Origin: Aedoeadaptatus coli
GTDB taxonomy: Bacteria > Bacillota > Clostridia > Tissierellales > Peptoniphilaceae
Length of the DNA: 64,000 bases
Reading direction: 5' to 3'
Assembly: GCF_900343085.1 (NCBI RefSeq)
Contig: NZ_OPYI01000004.1
Span: forward strand, 83,795 to 147,794
Position numbers and translations under genes: made by a program. The notes beneath the pieces are model-generated. The model saw nothing but the letters and a program-made list of their open reading frames with translations, ran no database searches and was not told the DNA's origin. Shown one piece after another: positions 7,344 to 16,073 of this stretch (position 1 is the stretch's first letter; each line of letters opens with the position of its first letter).

Positions 7344-9205
7344 TAATGCTCGCCTCGGGCGCTTACGATGGCGTCTTTCGCCCAGGTAAAAAATTCCGAG
7401 GGAGGGGCGGATTCTCGGTCCACGTGGCGGGGCCTTAAGAGGTAGAGCCGATTCTTCGCCCGGGTCATGCCCACGTAAAAGAGGCGGCGCTCTTCTTCCA
7501 AAAGTCGCGTCTCTTCCGCGGGATCCACTGCCGTCTTCGGCAGGGATGGAATGGCATCGGCGTTTAAATCCATAATAAACACGGCGTCAAACTCCAGCCC
7601 CTTGGCGCCGTGAAGGGTGGATAAAACCAGACCCTTCTCCCCGGCGCGGGAACCCTGCATGAGTCGGTCCAAGGTCTTGAGCCGGCCGATGAAGCTGTGG
7701 TAATCGTCGGTGTTTTTGGCGATGTACTTGGCGTAGTAGAGAATGCGCATGGACGTGGTCTTCGAGGAGCCGAAGGTGGCGGCGTGGCTCGCGATGTATT
7801 GTTCGTATTCCAAGTCCTTTTGAATAAAGCGAAAGGCTTCGGCGGGGGCCAAGGTTTTTAAGTGCTGAAAATCCCGCTTCAGGGCCTTTACATCCCGGGC
7901 CACGTAATCGGGGAGCTTTAAATCCGAAAGGGCGTCGAAGACCGAAGCGCCCACGCCTTTTTTCTCCAAGGCCTCGATCATTTTCTTCGACAAATAGCCG
8001 CGAATCTTGTAATAGAATGTGGAAAAGGCGGCGAGATCGGCGGGGTTTTGACTGAACTCGTAAATGGTCATTAAATCCTGAAGCACCCAGTGGCGGAAAA
8101 AGCGGCTCTTTCGCTCCTTGGCGGCGAAGGCGATGTTCTCCCGCTCCAAAAATTCCACGAGGCCGATGGAAGAGACGTGGTTTCGGTAGAGAACGGCCAC
8201 GTCTTTCAGATCGTGTTTTTCGATTTCCGAGGCGATAAAGGCGTATTGCTTGTCTAAATTATTGAGCTCCACTGCGCGCACCTCCGGCCCCGGGCCTTTC
8301 ACCGCGATGGGCGTCTTTTGGTAGCGGGCCTTGTTTTGCTCGATGAATTTTGAGGAGAGGGAAATGATCTTTTCCTGTGAGCGGAAATTTCGGGACAAAT
8401 AGTACAGGCTCAAGTCGTCGTAGCGTTCGTTCAGGTGAAGGAGCTCGCGAAAATCCGCCCCGCGAAAGCCGTAGATGGACTGATCGTCGTCGGCGACGAT
8501 AAAGAGATTGTTCTTGGGCTTTGCGATGGCTTCGATAATGGCCAGCTGGCCCTTGGAGGTGTCCTGGCCCTCGTCCACCTGAATGTAGTCGTAGGTGGCG
8601 CGCACGGCACGGAGAAGCCCCGGGTCCTGTTTAAAGATCTCCGGTACAAGGGTAATCATATCATCGAAGTCGATCCACTGCCTGTCCCGCTTCAGGCCTT
8701 CGTAGGCGGTATAAAACTTCAGAAAAAGCGGCGTGGCGGCTTCTTTGTTGTATTCCTTCGGATCCAGGACTTTGTTTTTCACGTAGCTGATCTCCCGAAG
8801 GAGGGTCTCCACCTGCTCTTCGTTGGGGCTTTTGTGCATGATCTCTTTCCAAAGATCCGTGGCGATGCGCCATTTGCTCAGGGCGCGATTGGATTCGATC
8901 AAGGTGTAGCTCGTGCCTCGGCGTCGCTCGTCGTTTTTCAGGACAGAGTAGCAGAAGCTGTGGATCGTGGAAAAAGACGGGGCAGGGCCCTCCGCGAAAA
9001 GGTTTTTGTAGCGAAGGCCCAGATCCCTGGCCGAGGCCTTTGAAAAAGTAATGGTAAGAATTTTTTTTCGATCCACGCCTTCGTCCATGAGCCGTTTCGT
9101 TCGGCTCAACAACATGGTGGTCTTGCCGCTACCGGGCACGGCCAAAACCAAGGCGGGGCCCTCGCCGTGGCCCATGGCTTTTAATTGTTCGTCCGTTAAT
9201 TTCAT
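7343..9205 (-). CDS. UvrD/PcrA-like superfamily 1A DNA helicase (short form)
   Basis: This 620-residue ATP-dependent 3'-5' helicase is about 100 residues shorter than PcrA and lacks the long C-terminal tail. Motifs in order: Walker A AVPGSGKTTML (22-32), motif Ia TITFSKASA, DEGQDTS (Walker B variant of DExQD), motif III VADDDQSIYGFRGA, motif IV region LSRNFRS, motif V STLHGAKGLEFD, and motif VI FYVGMTRAK. The ATG at 9205 is preceded by GGAGGTGACT; a GTG six bases upstream is possible but overlaps the ribosome site. It stands alone on the minus strand, convergent with pit-DUF47 and divergent from a PAP2 gene. A DNA-repair role is inferred from family. Confidence 0.92.
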   Translation of the reverse strand: MKLTDEQLKAMGHGEGPALVLAVPGSGKTTMLLSRTKRLMDEGVDRKKILTITFSKASARDLGLRYKNLFAEGPAPSFSTIHSFCYSVLKNDERRRGTSYTLIESNRALSKWRIATDLWKEIMHKSPNEEQVETLLREISYVKNKVLDPKEYNKEAATPLFLKFYTAYEGLKRDRQWIDFDDMITLVPEIFKQDPGLLRAVRATYDYIQVDEGQDTSKGQLAIIEAIAKPKNNLFIVADDDQSIYGFRGADFRELLHLNERYDDLSLYYLSRNFRSQEKIISLSSKFIEQNKARYQKTPIAVKGPGPEVRAVELNNLDKQYAFIASEIEKHDLKDVAVLYRNHVSSIGLVEFLERENIAFAAKERKSRFFRHWVLQDLMTIYEFSQNPADLAAFSTFYYKIRGYLSKKMIEALEKKGVGASVFDALSDLKLPDYVARDVKALKRDFQHLKTLAPAEAFRFIQKDLEYEQYIASHAATFGSSKTTSMRILYYAKYIAKNTDDYHSFIGRLKTLDRLMQGSRAGEKGLVLSTLHGAKGLEFDAVFIMDLNADAIPSLPKTAVDPAEETRLLEEERRLFYVGMTRAKNRLYLLRPRHVDRESAPPSEFFTWAKDAIVSARGEH

Positions 9206-9220
9206 AGTCACCTCCGTGAG

Positions 9221-9229
9221 AGTATATCA
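9221..9229 (-). promoter_or_regulatory. Extended -10 promoter for the helicase gene
   Basis: On the minus strand TGA directly precedes TATACT (9221-9226), 15 bases upstream of the helicase ATG at 9205. No well-spaced -35 box is seen. Confidence 0.5.
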
Positions 9230-9248
9230 CGACTTGTGGGAATTGTCC

Positions 9249-9277
9249 TTTTCAAGACGAGAAGCTTGGTATATAAT
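9249..9277 (+). promoter_or_regulatory. Probable promoter for the PAP2 gene
   Basis: A perfect TATAAT (9272-9277) lies 17 bases downstream of a weak TTTTCA (9249-9254), 13 bases before the chosen ATG. Confidence 0.45.
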
Positions 9278-9290
9278 GGGGGAAGTAGGT

Positions 9291-9848
9291 ATGTACAGGA
9301 TGGTGAAGATGAAAAATCCGTTTAAAGCGTTTGACGATTATTTTCTCGATCGTATAAACAAGAAATTGAAAAACAAGTATTTTGATTTCTTCTTTTACAA
9401 CTATACGAACATAGCGGGCCCGGGGTTTCTCGGAATCCTATCGGTTTTTATGTTGGTGATCGGAAAACGTTGGATCGGAAGTGCCGCTACGGAAATGGTA
9501 TTGGCCCTTGTGATCTCCACGATCGTCGCGCAGATTTTAAAGCGCATCATCAGCCGGAGTCGCCCTTATTGGGTGAGTAAGAATTTAAACACCTACGGCA
9601 TCGACCTGAGGGATTATTCTTTTCCTTCGGGGCATACCACTGCGGCCTTTACGGTGGCGACGACATTTTCTCTGTATTATCCGAAAATGGCTGCGCTTTT
9701 TATTGTGATGGCGTTTTTAGTGGCTGTATCCAGAACCTATTTAGCCGTACACTATCCCACCGACGTCTTGGCGGGTGTGATCATCGGCATCATCGTCGGT
9801 TACGTGGTACATATGTATGTTTACGACAACCTGCTAAACTGGTTGTAA
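9291..9848 (+). CDS. PAP2-superfamily membrane phosphatase
   Basis: This 185-residue membrane protein has about five hydrophobic segments and the full PAP2 triad: KRIISRSRP (KX6RP, near 83-91), SFPSGHTT (near 110-117, acid-base His) and SRTYLAVHYPTD (SRX5HX3D, near 144-155, nucleophile His). Such enzymes dephosphorylate lipid phosphates, commonly undecaprenyl pyrophosphate or phosphatidylglycerophosphate. The substrate cannot be chosen from sequence. The start at 9291 is favoured by a G-rich stretch (GGGGGAAG) upstream, though an ATG at 9309 is possible. Base composition looks somewhat more AT-rich than the neighbours. Confidence 0.88.
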   Translation: MYRMVKMKNPFKAFDDYFLDRINKKLKNKYFDFFFYNYTNIAGPGFLGILSVFMLVIGKRWIGSAATEMVLALVISTIVAQILKRIISRSRPYWVSKNLNTYGIDLRDYSFPSGHTTAAFTVATTFSLYYPKMAALFIVMAFLVAVSRTYLAVHYPTDVLAGVIIGIIVGYVVHMYVYDNLLNWL

Positions 9849-9866
9849 GATGAGGAGGAAGATAAT

Positions 9867-10670
9867 ATGGTAATGACGAATTTCCTGCAAAAGAGAAGAA
9901 CGGTGCGCGAATTTGATCCGGCGAAGTTGTCGGCCATGGAAATGGACTGGTTGAAAGACACTCTGGCAAAAATTGAAAAACAATCGGAAGCCAGCAGCGT
10001 GAGCTTCGCCCTCTACGAAAACGGCCAAGCCATTGCCGAAGCATTAAAAGGCAAAGCCGGTTATAGTGGCGTCATGATCGAAGCGCCCTACTACATCGCT
10101 CTGCGCGCAAAAAGCCACGAAAAGGCCGAATTGATTCGCACGGGCTACTATCTTGAAATGCTGAACACGGAACTCATCGAAAAGAATTTAGGTACTTGCT
10201 GGATTACCACGGCCCACGTGGACAAGGACTTAAAGAAATCCCTGTTCGGCGAAGGCGGCGAATTTGTCGACTACATTATCGGCTTCGGTAAAGCTGAAAA
10301 ACAAGACGTATTCGAAGAAGATCGGGTCAGCCCCCGTCTCAGCGTCGACAAGATCGTATTCAAAGATCGCATCGGTTCCCCTGCATCCCTTACGGATCTG
10401 GAAAACTACGGTCTGTTTGACGTATTCTCGTCCATCCGCTTTGCACCGAGCCACGTCAATGCACAACCCTGGCGTTTCCTCTTAAAAGATGACGGCAATA
10501 TCGACCTGTATCTGGACAAGAGCAAAGGCGAAAAGAGCTACGTGGACATCGGCGTCGTTATGTTCTACTACGAAGCCATGTTGAAGAGCACGGGCACGGA
10601 AAAAACCTGGACCTTAATCGAAGGGGCCGACGTCGACGGTTTGGAACCGGTCGCTACGATTTCTCTGTAA
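9867..10670 (+). CDS. Nitroreductase-family protein (TM1586-like)
   Basis: The 267-residue protein begins with LQKRRTVREFDP, the typical nitroreductase opening, and has MIEAPYYIALRAKS plus GYYLEMLNTELIEKNLGTCWI, matching the helix around the flavin. The C-terminal half holds RFAPSHVNAQPWRFLL (about 208-223), the SxxNxQPW FMN-contact motif normally found early in nitroreductases. This arrangement matches the circularly rearranged TM1586 nitroreductase subfamily. It probably binds FMN and uses NAD(P)H; the substrate is unknown. The ATG at 9867 follows AGGAGGA, 18 bases after the PAP2 stop, so the two are probably cotranscribed. Confidence 0.8.
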   Translation: MVMTNFLQKRRTVREFDPAKLSAMEMDWLKDTLAKIEKQSEASSVSFALYENGQAIAEALKGKAGYSGVMIEAPYYIALRAKSHEKAELIRTGYYLEMLNTELIEKNLGTCWITTAHVDKDLKKSLFGEGGEFVDYIIGFGKAEKQDVFEEDRVSPRLSVDKIVFKDRIGSPASLTDLENYGLFDVFSSIRFAPSHVNAQPWRFLLKDDGNIDLYLDKSKGEKSYVDIGVVMFYYEAMLKSTGTEKTWTLIEGADVDGLEPVATISL

Positions 10671-10697
10671 TAGAAACAATCCAATCAGAATAGGGAA

Positions 10698-10724
10698 GGA
10701 GCGTCGAGAGGCGCTTCTTTTTTT
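10698..10724 (+). terminator. Rho-independent terminator after the nitroreductase-like gene
   Basis: Stem GGAGCGTC/GGCGCTTC with a GAGA loop and seven T. The next promoter's -35 box starts two bases later. Confidence 0.8.
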
Positions 10725-10725
10725 G

Positions 10726-10777
10726 TTGACATGAAAAAGGGAAGCAGGTACACTATACATGAGCAAGTAAACATGTA
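10726..10777 (+). promoter_or_regulatory. Metal ATPase promoter with a candidate operator
   Basis: A perfect TTGACA (10726-10731) lies 17 bases before TACACT (10749-10754). Just downstream is a perfect inverted repeat TACATG-N10-CATGTA (10756-10777), placed where a repressor would block initiation. The repeat suits a metal-responsive dimer such as an ArsR-type regulator. The regulator is not in the window; its identity is inference. Confidence 0.65.
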
Positions 10778-10792
10778 AATGGAGGTAAATAT

Positions 10793-12859
10793 ATGCGTAC
10801 CTATGAATTAAAAAATTTAAATTGCGCCAATTGCGCGGCGAAAATCGAAGCCCGTGTCGGCGACTTGCCTCAGGTCGCCGAAGCCAAGCTGGATTTTATT
10901 TCCAAGCGTTTGGTGGTAGACGGCGGGATCTCAACACAAGAGCTGCAACAACTGGTGGACAGCATCGAGGACGGCGTCGTGGTCGTGGAAAAAAATGCAG
11001 GCGAAAAGGGCCATCACGAAGACGGTGAAGGGGAGGAAGGCGATCTGAAAAAAGAAATCTTCGCCATCGCAAGTGCCGTTATGGCCGCCCTTTTGGTGCA
11101 ATTTGTCTATAAAGGCCGTTTTCAAACGGCTTTATGGGGGATTCTTTTAATCGCCGCGGGCTTTGATATTTTTAAAAGCGCCGTGAAGGGCATAAAAAAC
11201 GGCGAAGTCTTCGACGAAAATTTTTTAATGAGCGTGGCCTCTGTCGCCGCCTTTTACATCGGCGAACACGGGGAAGCCCTGGGCGTCCTCTTGTTCTACC
11301 GCCTTGGCGAAGCCCTGCAGGACTACGCCCTGGATCGCGCCACGGAATCCGTGGAGAGTCTATTGGCCCGCGATGAAGACACGGCCCATGTGGAAAAGGA
11401 CGGTGCCGTCGTTGAAGTGGCGGCGGAAGATGTCGCCGTCGGTGATACGATTATCCTGCGCGCGGGAGACACCTTGGCCGCCGACGGTGAAGTGATGGAA
11501 GGAGAAGGCCATATCTCTAATCAACACATGACCGGCGAATCCGCGCCCATTTATGCGAAAGAAGGGGCGGACATGATGGCCGGTGCCATCGCTTTAGACG
11601 GCGCCTTTAAAGTGCGGGTGACGAAAGTGGCCGGGGAATCCACCATGGCGAAAATCCAAGGCCTCGTCGCCGACGCCCGATTAAACAAGGGCAAGACCGA
11701 AGCTTGGATCACCCGCTTCGCCTCCATTTACACGCCGGTGGTGGTGGCCTTGGCCGTACTCGTTGCCGTCCTGCCGCCCCTGGCATTTTCCGGAGATTGG
11801 AACACGTGGATCTACAAGGCCTGCGCCTTTTTAATTATCTCCTGTCCCTGCGCCTTGGTGCTTTCCGTACCCTTGACCATGTTTGCCGGCGTGGGCCGCG
11901 CCTCGAAAGACGGCATGTTTATTAAAGGCTCCACGTCTCTCGAGGCCTTGGCCGAAGCCGATGCCATCGCCTTCGACAAGACCGGCACCCTCACCGACGG
12001 CAAATTTACCTTGGCTCAAGTGGATGTATTAAAAGGCACGGAGGCGGATCTCCTCGCCTTGGCTGCCACGGCGGAACAATACTCCAATCATCCCATCGGC
12101 CGCTCCATTTTAGAAAAAGCGACGCCCGTGGGAAATCCCGCCGACTACCGGGAGCTTTCGGGCAAGGGCATCAGCTGCACCGTGGAGGGAAAAGCGGTGG
12201 CCGTGGGAAACGAAGCCATGCTTCGTGAACTGGGCGTGGAAAATTCCCTCGACGGCATTCCCATGACCTCCGTCTACGTCGTGGAAGAAGGCGAACTTCT
12301 GGGCCGCATCGCCTTTGCCGATTCTGTGAAGCCCGGCGTGAAAGAGGCGCTGAAAAAATTAAAGGGCTTCTTAAAAACCTATCTCTTCTCCGGCGACAAA
12401 AAAGAATTGGTCCAAGCCGTGGGAAGTGAACTGGGCATCGACGAAAGCGTCGGCGGCCTCCTTCCCGGCGAAAAGGTGGAGGCACTGGATCGGGCCCTGG
12501 CGCGAAAAGAAAAAGTCGTCTACGTGGGCGACGGCATAAACGACGCCCCGGTTCTCGCCAAAAGCGATGTGGGCATCGCCATGGGCACCGGCGGATCGGA
12601 CATGGCCATCGAAACTGCCGACGTGGTCATCTTAGGCGACGACATTGGCCGCATTCCCTTCCTCTTCGATTTATCCAAACAAACCAGGAAAATCTGCTAC
12701 GGCAACATCGCCTTTGCTCTCATCGTAAAAGTCCTCGTCGTGGTATTAAACATGCTGGGCATCGGAAATTTGTGGCTCGCCGTCTTTGCCGACGTGGGCG
12801 TATCCTTGATCTGCGTGATTATCGCCATGAGCCTTTTGAAATACAAGGGGCGAAGCTAA
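10793..12859 (+). CDS. Zn/Cd/Pb-exporting P1B-type ATPase (ZntA/CadA-like)
   Basis: The 688-residue heavy-metal pump has one N-terminal HMA domain with NCANCAAK (Cys11 and Cys14), a short acidic/His linker (HHEDGEGEEGD), then about eight membrane helices. The ion-site CPC is in ISCPCALVLSVP near residue 350, the phosphorylated Asp is in DKTGTLTDG near 395, SNHPIG is the His-Pro motif, and GDGINDAPVLAKSDVG is the hinge. A Lys in ALIVKVL and an Asp in AVFADVG sit in the last two helices, as in the Zn/Cd/Pb subgroup rather than Cu pumps. It exports divalent metal from the cytoplasm. ATG 10793 follows GGAGGT. A perfect promoter -35 and an inverted repeat upstream suggest metal-controlled expression. 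Confidence 0.93.
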   Translation: MRTYELKNLNCANCAAKIEARVGDLPQVAEAKLDFISKRLVVDGGISTQELQQLVDSIEDGVVVVEKNAGEKGHHEDGEGEEGDLKKEIFAIASAVMAALLVQFVYKGRFQTALWGILLIAAGFDIFKSAVKGIKNGEVFDENFLMSVASVAAFYIGEHGEALGVLLFYRLGEALQDYALDRATESVESLLARDEDTAHVEKDGAVVEVAAEDVAVGDTIILRAGDTLAADGEVMEGEGHISNQHMTGESAPIYAKEGADMMAGAIALDGAFKVRVTKVAGESTMAKIQGLVADARLNKGKTEAWITRFASIYTPVVVALAVLVAVLPPLAFSGDWNTWIYKACAFLIISCPCALVLSVPLTMFAGVGRASKDGMFIKGSTSLEALAEADAIAFDKTGTLTDGKFTLAQVDVLKGTEADLLALAATAEQYSNHPIGRSILEKATPVGNPADYRELSGKGISCTVEGKAVAVGNEAMLRELGVENSLDGIPMTSVYVVEEGELLGRIAFADSVKPGVKEALKKLKGFLKTYLFSGDKKELVQAVGSELGIDESVGGLLPGEKVEALDRALARKEKVVYVGDGINDAPVLAKSDVGIAMGTGGSDMAIETADVVILGDDIGRIPFLFDLSKQTRKICYGNIAFALIVKVLVVVLNMLGIGNLWLAVFADVGVSLICVIIAMSLLKYKGRS

Positions 12860-12862
12860 CTG

Positions 12863-12875
12863 TGGTATAATACCA
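12863..12875 (+). promoter_or_regulatory. Extended -10 promoter within a 13-base palindrome (TPR gene)
   Basis: TGG precedes TATAAT (12866-12871), giving an extended -10 box. The whole TGGTATAATACCA is a perfect odd-length palindrome (12863-12875). It lies 14 bases before the ATG at 12889. Confidence 0.5.
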
Positions 12876-12888
12876 TCGGGAGGCGACG

Positions 12889-13782
12889 ATGGTAGATAAA
12901 TGGAAAAATTATCAGATTTTAGCGAGAGATTTTCTCGATGCAGGCGACAATAAAGAAGCCTTAAATGCCTATTTAAAGGCGGTGGACTTTGCGCCGAGCA
13001 AGGAAGAATTGGCCAATGTGTATTTTGCCATTGCGGATCTCTATTGGCAGGAAGACAAGAGGACGCAGGCGGCGAAGTATTACCGCAAGATTCAGCGCCT
13101 GGGCGAATACGCCGGCGCGGAATACGGCTTAGGGGTTTTCGCCCAAGAAGAAGGCGACATCGTGGATGCGGTGGGCCATTTCGAATACGCCCTGATGATC
13201 GATCCCGATTACGAAAGCGCCTGCTACGAATTGGCGCTCTTAAACGATCGAATCGGCTACAAAGACCGGGCCCTGGAACTTTTCGAGCGCTGCGCCGAAT
13301 TGGTTCCCGACAACGGCGTGGTCTATTCCGACATGGCTTCCATTTACGAAGAGCGAAAAGAGTACAAAAAAGCCCTGGTCCTCGCCGAAAAAGCCGTGGC
13401 CCTGTCCCCGGCGTACAGCATCGGCTATTACAATCTGGGCGTCATCTACCAAAAGACCTTTAAAAACGAAAAGGCCCTGGCCGCCTACGAAGATGCCTTG
13501 GCCCTCGACGAAACCTATGCGCCGACTTATTTAAATATGTCGGCCATTTACTTGCGCATGAAAGCGCCGGAAAAAGCCATCGCCATCTTAACCGAAGGCA
13601 TCGACAAAAACCTAAACAGCGTAAATTTATACTACAATCGCTCGTGCAGCCACATGCGCTTGGGAGATAAAGAAGCGGCGATCCGCGATTTAAAGCGGGC
13701 CATCGCCATCAATCCCCACGCGAAGCTGTGGGCATCGAGGGATGTGGATTTAAAAGACATCGTCCGGGAGGTAGAAGATTGA
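12889..13782 (+). CDS. Tetratricopeptide repeat protein
   Basis: The 297-residue soluble protein is made almost wholly of TPR units: about eight consecutive 34-residue helix pairs with the usual W/L-G-Y-A-F-A-P pattern, for example DAGDNKEALNAYLKAVDFAP near the start and YYNLGVIYQKTFKNEKALAA near residues 185-204. No signal peptide, membrane segment or enzymatic domain is visible. Such scaffolds bind partner proteins; the partner is unknown. ATG 12889 follows GGGAGGCG. The next gene, map, overlaps the end by 4 bases (TTGA), so the two are coupled, with cyclophilin following. A role near protein maturation is possible but unproven. Confidence 0.85.
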   Translation: MVDKWKNYQILARDFLDAGDNKEALNAYLKAVDFAPSKEELANVYFAIADLYWQEDKRTQAAKYYRKIQRLGEYAGAEYGLGVFAQEEGDIVDAVGHFEYALMIDPDYESACYELALLNDRIGYKDRALELFERCAELVPDNGVVYSDMASIYEERKEYKKALVLAEKAVALSPAYSIGYYNLGVIYQKTFKNEKALAAYEDALALDETYAPTYLNMSAIYLRMKAPEKAIAILTEGIDKNLNSVNLYYNRSCSHMRLGDKEAAIRDLKRAIAINPHAKLWASRDVDLKDIVREVED

Positions 13783-14531
13783 TTATTATAAAGACGGAAA
13801 AAGAAATCGAAAAAATGCAAACAGCGGCGGATCTTTTGATCCAAGTGCACCGCGCCCTCCGCGAAGAAGTGAAGCCCGGGGTAAGCACCTTGGAACTGGA
13901 CCGCTTCGTTGAAAAATTTATCACCGACCGAGGCGGCTACCCGGAACAAAAGGGCTATCAGGGCTTTCCCTTCAGCATTTGCGCCTCGGTGAACGACGAA
14001 ATTTGCCACGGCTTCCCGAGCGAGCGTAAGTTGAAAGACGGCGACCTCCTGACCATCGACATGGTGGTCAATGTGGACGGCTACCTGGCCGATTCCGCCT
14101 GGAGCTACGCCGTGGGAAATTTAAGCGACGAAGGCAAAAAGCTCATGACCGTCACCAAGGAATGCCTCTATAAAGCCATCGACATCGTAAAGCCCGGCAC
14201 GCGCCTCGGCGACATCGGACACGTGATTCAAAGCCACGCCGAAGCCAACGGCTTTTCCGTGGTGCGGGATTTCGTGGGCCACGGCATCGGCAAAAATATG
14301 CACGAAGATCCCCAAGTCCTTCACTACGGCAAGCCCAATCGGGGCATGCGCCTGGAAGAAGGCATGGTATTTACCATCGAGCCCATGATCAATGCCGGCG
14401 ACTGGCCCATTGCCATGGATAAAAACGGCTGGACCGCCCGCACCCGCGACGGCTCCCTGTCCTGCCAATACGAACACACCCTGGCGGTGACCAAAGACGG
14501 CGTCATCGTCCTCACAGAACAAGGAGACTGA
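13779..14531 (+). CDS. map: Methionine aminopeptidase, type I
   Basis: This 250-residue metallopeptidase removes the initiator Met from nascent proteins. It starts at TTG 13779, giving the usual start [19 protein letters not shown]; the TTG overlaps the TPR stop (TTGA) and has GGGAGGTAG upstream. Metal ligands are seen in order: Asp in [17 protein letters not shown] (two Asp), His in [12 protein letters not shown], Glu in FTIEPMIN and Glu in QYEHTLAVT. The substrate His is in the ICHGFP loop. Length fits the short type Ia class without a zinc-finger extension. Confidence 0.95.
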   Translation: MIIIKTEKEIEKMQTAADLLIQVHRALREEVKPGVSTLELDRFVEKFITDRGGYPEQKGYQGFPFSICASVNDEICHGFPSERKLKDGDLLTIDMVVNVDGYLADSAWSYAVGNLSDEGKKLMTVTKECLYKAIDIVKPGTRLGDIGHVIQSHAEANGFSVVRDFVGHGIGKNMHEDPQVLHYGKPNRGMRLEEGMVFTIEPMINAGDWPIAMDKNGWTARTRDGSLSCQYEHTLAVTKDGVIVLTEQGD

Positions 14532-14532
14532 T

Positions 14533-15135
14533 ATGTTAAAACAATTAGAAGCGTCGAAAACCGGCGATACCATGGTGAAACTCATCACCACCCTCGGCGA
14601 CATTACCTTGCGCCTCTTTCCCGACGCGGCGCCGAAAGCCGTGGAAAACTTCACCACCCTCGTGGACCGGGGCTACTACGACGGCATTATTTTTCACCGC
14701 GTCATCGACGACTTCATGATTCAAGGCGGCGACCCCACGGGCACCGGCCGCGGCGGCGAAAGCATTTGGGGCAAGGGCTTCGAAGACGAATGCACCCCCG
14801 AATACAGAAACCTCGTCGGCGCCCTTTCCATGGCCAACGCAGGCCCCCACACCAACGGCAGCCAATTCTTCATCGTTCAGGGCCCGGCCGTGAGCGACGA
14901 CATTCTCCGCCAAATGGAAGATGCCGGCGAACGATACGGCTACACCGCCGATGTCATCGACGGCTACAAAAACGTCGGCGGCGCCTTCTGGCTCGACGGC
15001 AAACACACCGTCTTCGGCCAAGTGGCGGAAGGCATGGATGTGGTGCACGCCATCGCAAAAGTGGAAAAAAATTCCATGGACAAACCCTTGGAAGATGTGG
15101 TCATCCAACGGGCAAACACCTTTATCTGCGAATAA
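14533..15135 (+). CDS. Cyclophilin-type peptidyl-prolyl cis-trans isomerase
   Basis: The 200-residue cytoplasmic cyclophilin catalyses proline isomerisation. Landmarks are [20 protein letters not shown] (with the catalytic Arg in FHRV near residue 56), [32 protein letters not shown] and [12 protein letters not shown] roughly 25-residue insertion after FIVQGP (about 118-145) is longer than in the smallest bacterial forms but common in clostridia. No signal peptide is present. The ATG at 14533 has AAGGAGA upstream and starts one base after the map stop. Last gene of the TPR-map-cyclophilin unit. Confidence 0.94.
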   Translation: MLKQLEASKTGDTMVKLITTLGDITLRLFPDAAPKAVENFTTLVDRGYYDGIIFHRVIDDFMIQGGDPTGTGRGGESIWGKGFEDECTPEYRNLVGALSMANAGPHTNGSQFFIVQGPAVSDDILRQMEDAGERYGYTADVIDGYKNVGGAFWLDGKHTVFGQVAEGMDVVHAIAKVEKNSMDKPLEDVVIQRANTFICE

Positions 15136-15139
15136 AAAA

Positions 15140-15191
15140 CCGGACCCGAAGGTCCGGCGAAGCAAACGGCAGAGGCTGTTTGCTTTTTTTA
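15140..15191 (+). terminator. Double-hairpin terminator after cyclophilin
   Basis: A first hairpin CCGGACC/GGTCCGG (15140-15157) is followed by a ten-pair stem 15161-15184 with an AGAG loop and seven T. The T tract abuts the stop of the convergent EamA gene. Confidence 0.85.
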
Positions 15192-16061
15192 TTGCAGTTG
15201 TTTCTTTTTTCGGCTCTCCATAAGGATGGGAACCGTGAGGCCAATGACGATACAGATGATCCCCGCCACTTTATGGGGCGAGAGGGTTTCGCCCAATAGG
15301 GTCACGCCCATAATGGTGGCGCACATGGGGTTTAGAGCGCAGAACATGCCGGCCCGCTCCGGGGTGGTGTGGCGTTGAGCCACGGGCTGGAGGGTAAAGC
15401 CGAAGCCGGTGCAGACGACGGCCAACACGAGGACGACGCCCCACTCCACATGGTTTTCGGGCCAGCGGGGCGTTTCTGCGAGGAAGGCGGCGAGGGTGGA
15501 GAGGATAAAGATCCACAGTATCTGCAGAAAACCCAGCTGAAAGGGATCGTCTTCTTCGGCGAAGCGAGAGGTGAGGAGAATGACCACGGCATAGCTTAGC
15601 GCCGCCGACAGGGCGAAGATTTCGCCGCGGGTCAAAGCGACCCCGCCGGGGGTGTAGGTTAAAAAGCCGACGCCTATAACGGTAATGATCACGCCGAGGA
15701 TGGCGGAATTTTTAGGCAAGGTGCGGGTGGTGATGGCGATTAACAGGGGCACGAGGACGATGGAGGTGTTTTCCAAAAAGGACACGGTGGAGGAGGGGGA
15801 CGTCTTTAGGGCCATAAATTCAAAGGCCATAAGGGCAAAGAAGACCACGCCTAAGATCGTGCCGTGAAGAAGGGTGCTCTTTGTCATGGGATAAAGCCGC
15901 TTGTGAAACAAAAGGGCCAAGAGGAGGACGGCGACGAAGAAGCGGACGGCCAAGAGATTAAACACATCAAGGCCCTCCATGCCGATCTTAATAAAGTAGT
16001 AGCTCGTGGCCCGAGCGATAATGACGGCGGCGAGAAGTATGGATGCGTTTTTTTCGCTCAT
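15189..16061 (-). CDS. EamA/DMT-superfamily transporter
   Basis: The 290-residue protein has ten predicted membrane helices in two five-helix EamA repeats. The first includes FYFIKIGMEGLDVFNLLAVRF-like helix 1-2 features and the second begins near residue 145 with GEIFALSAALSYAVVILLT. A short basic tail (MESRKKKQ) ends the protein. DMT family members export amino acids, metabolites or drugs; the substrate cannot be assigned. It is the third gene after an ABC exporter pair, starting 12 bases after the permease stop, so it is probably cotranscribed although functionally unrelated in appearance. Confidence 0.85.
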   Translation of the reverse strand: MSEKNASILLAAVIIARATSYYFIKIGMEGLDVFNLLAVRFFVAVLLLALLFHKRLYPMTKSTLLHGTILGVVFFALMAFEFMALKTSPSSTVSFLENTSIVLVPLLIAITTRTLPKNSAILGVIITVIGVGFLTYTPGGVALTRGEIFALSAALSYAVVILLTSRFAEEDDPFQLGFLQILWIFILSTLAAFLAETPRWPENHVEWGVVLVLAVVCTGFGFTLQPVAQRHTTPERAGMFCALNPMCATIMGVTLLGETLSPHKVAGIICIVIGLTVPILMESRKKKQLQ

Positions 16062-16073
16062 AATCGCCTCTTT

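Noticed and set aside
14545..15165. 206-codon open frame antisense to the cyclophilin gene
   Set aside because: Shadow of a well-conserved cyclophilin; its start lies in the terminator hairpin.
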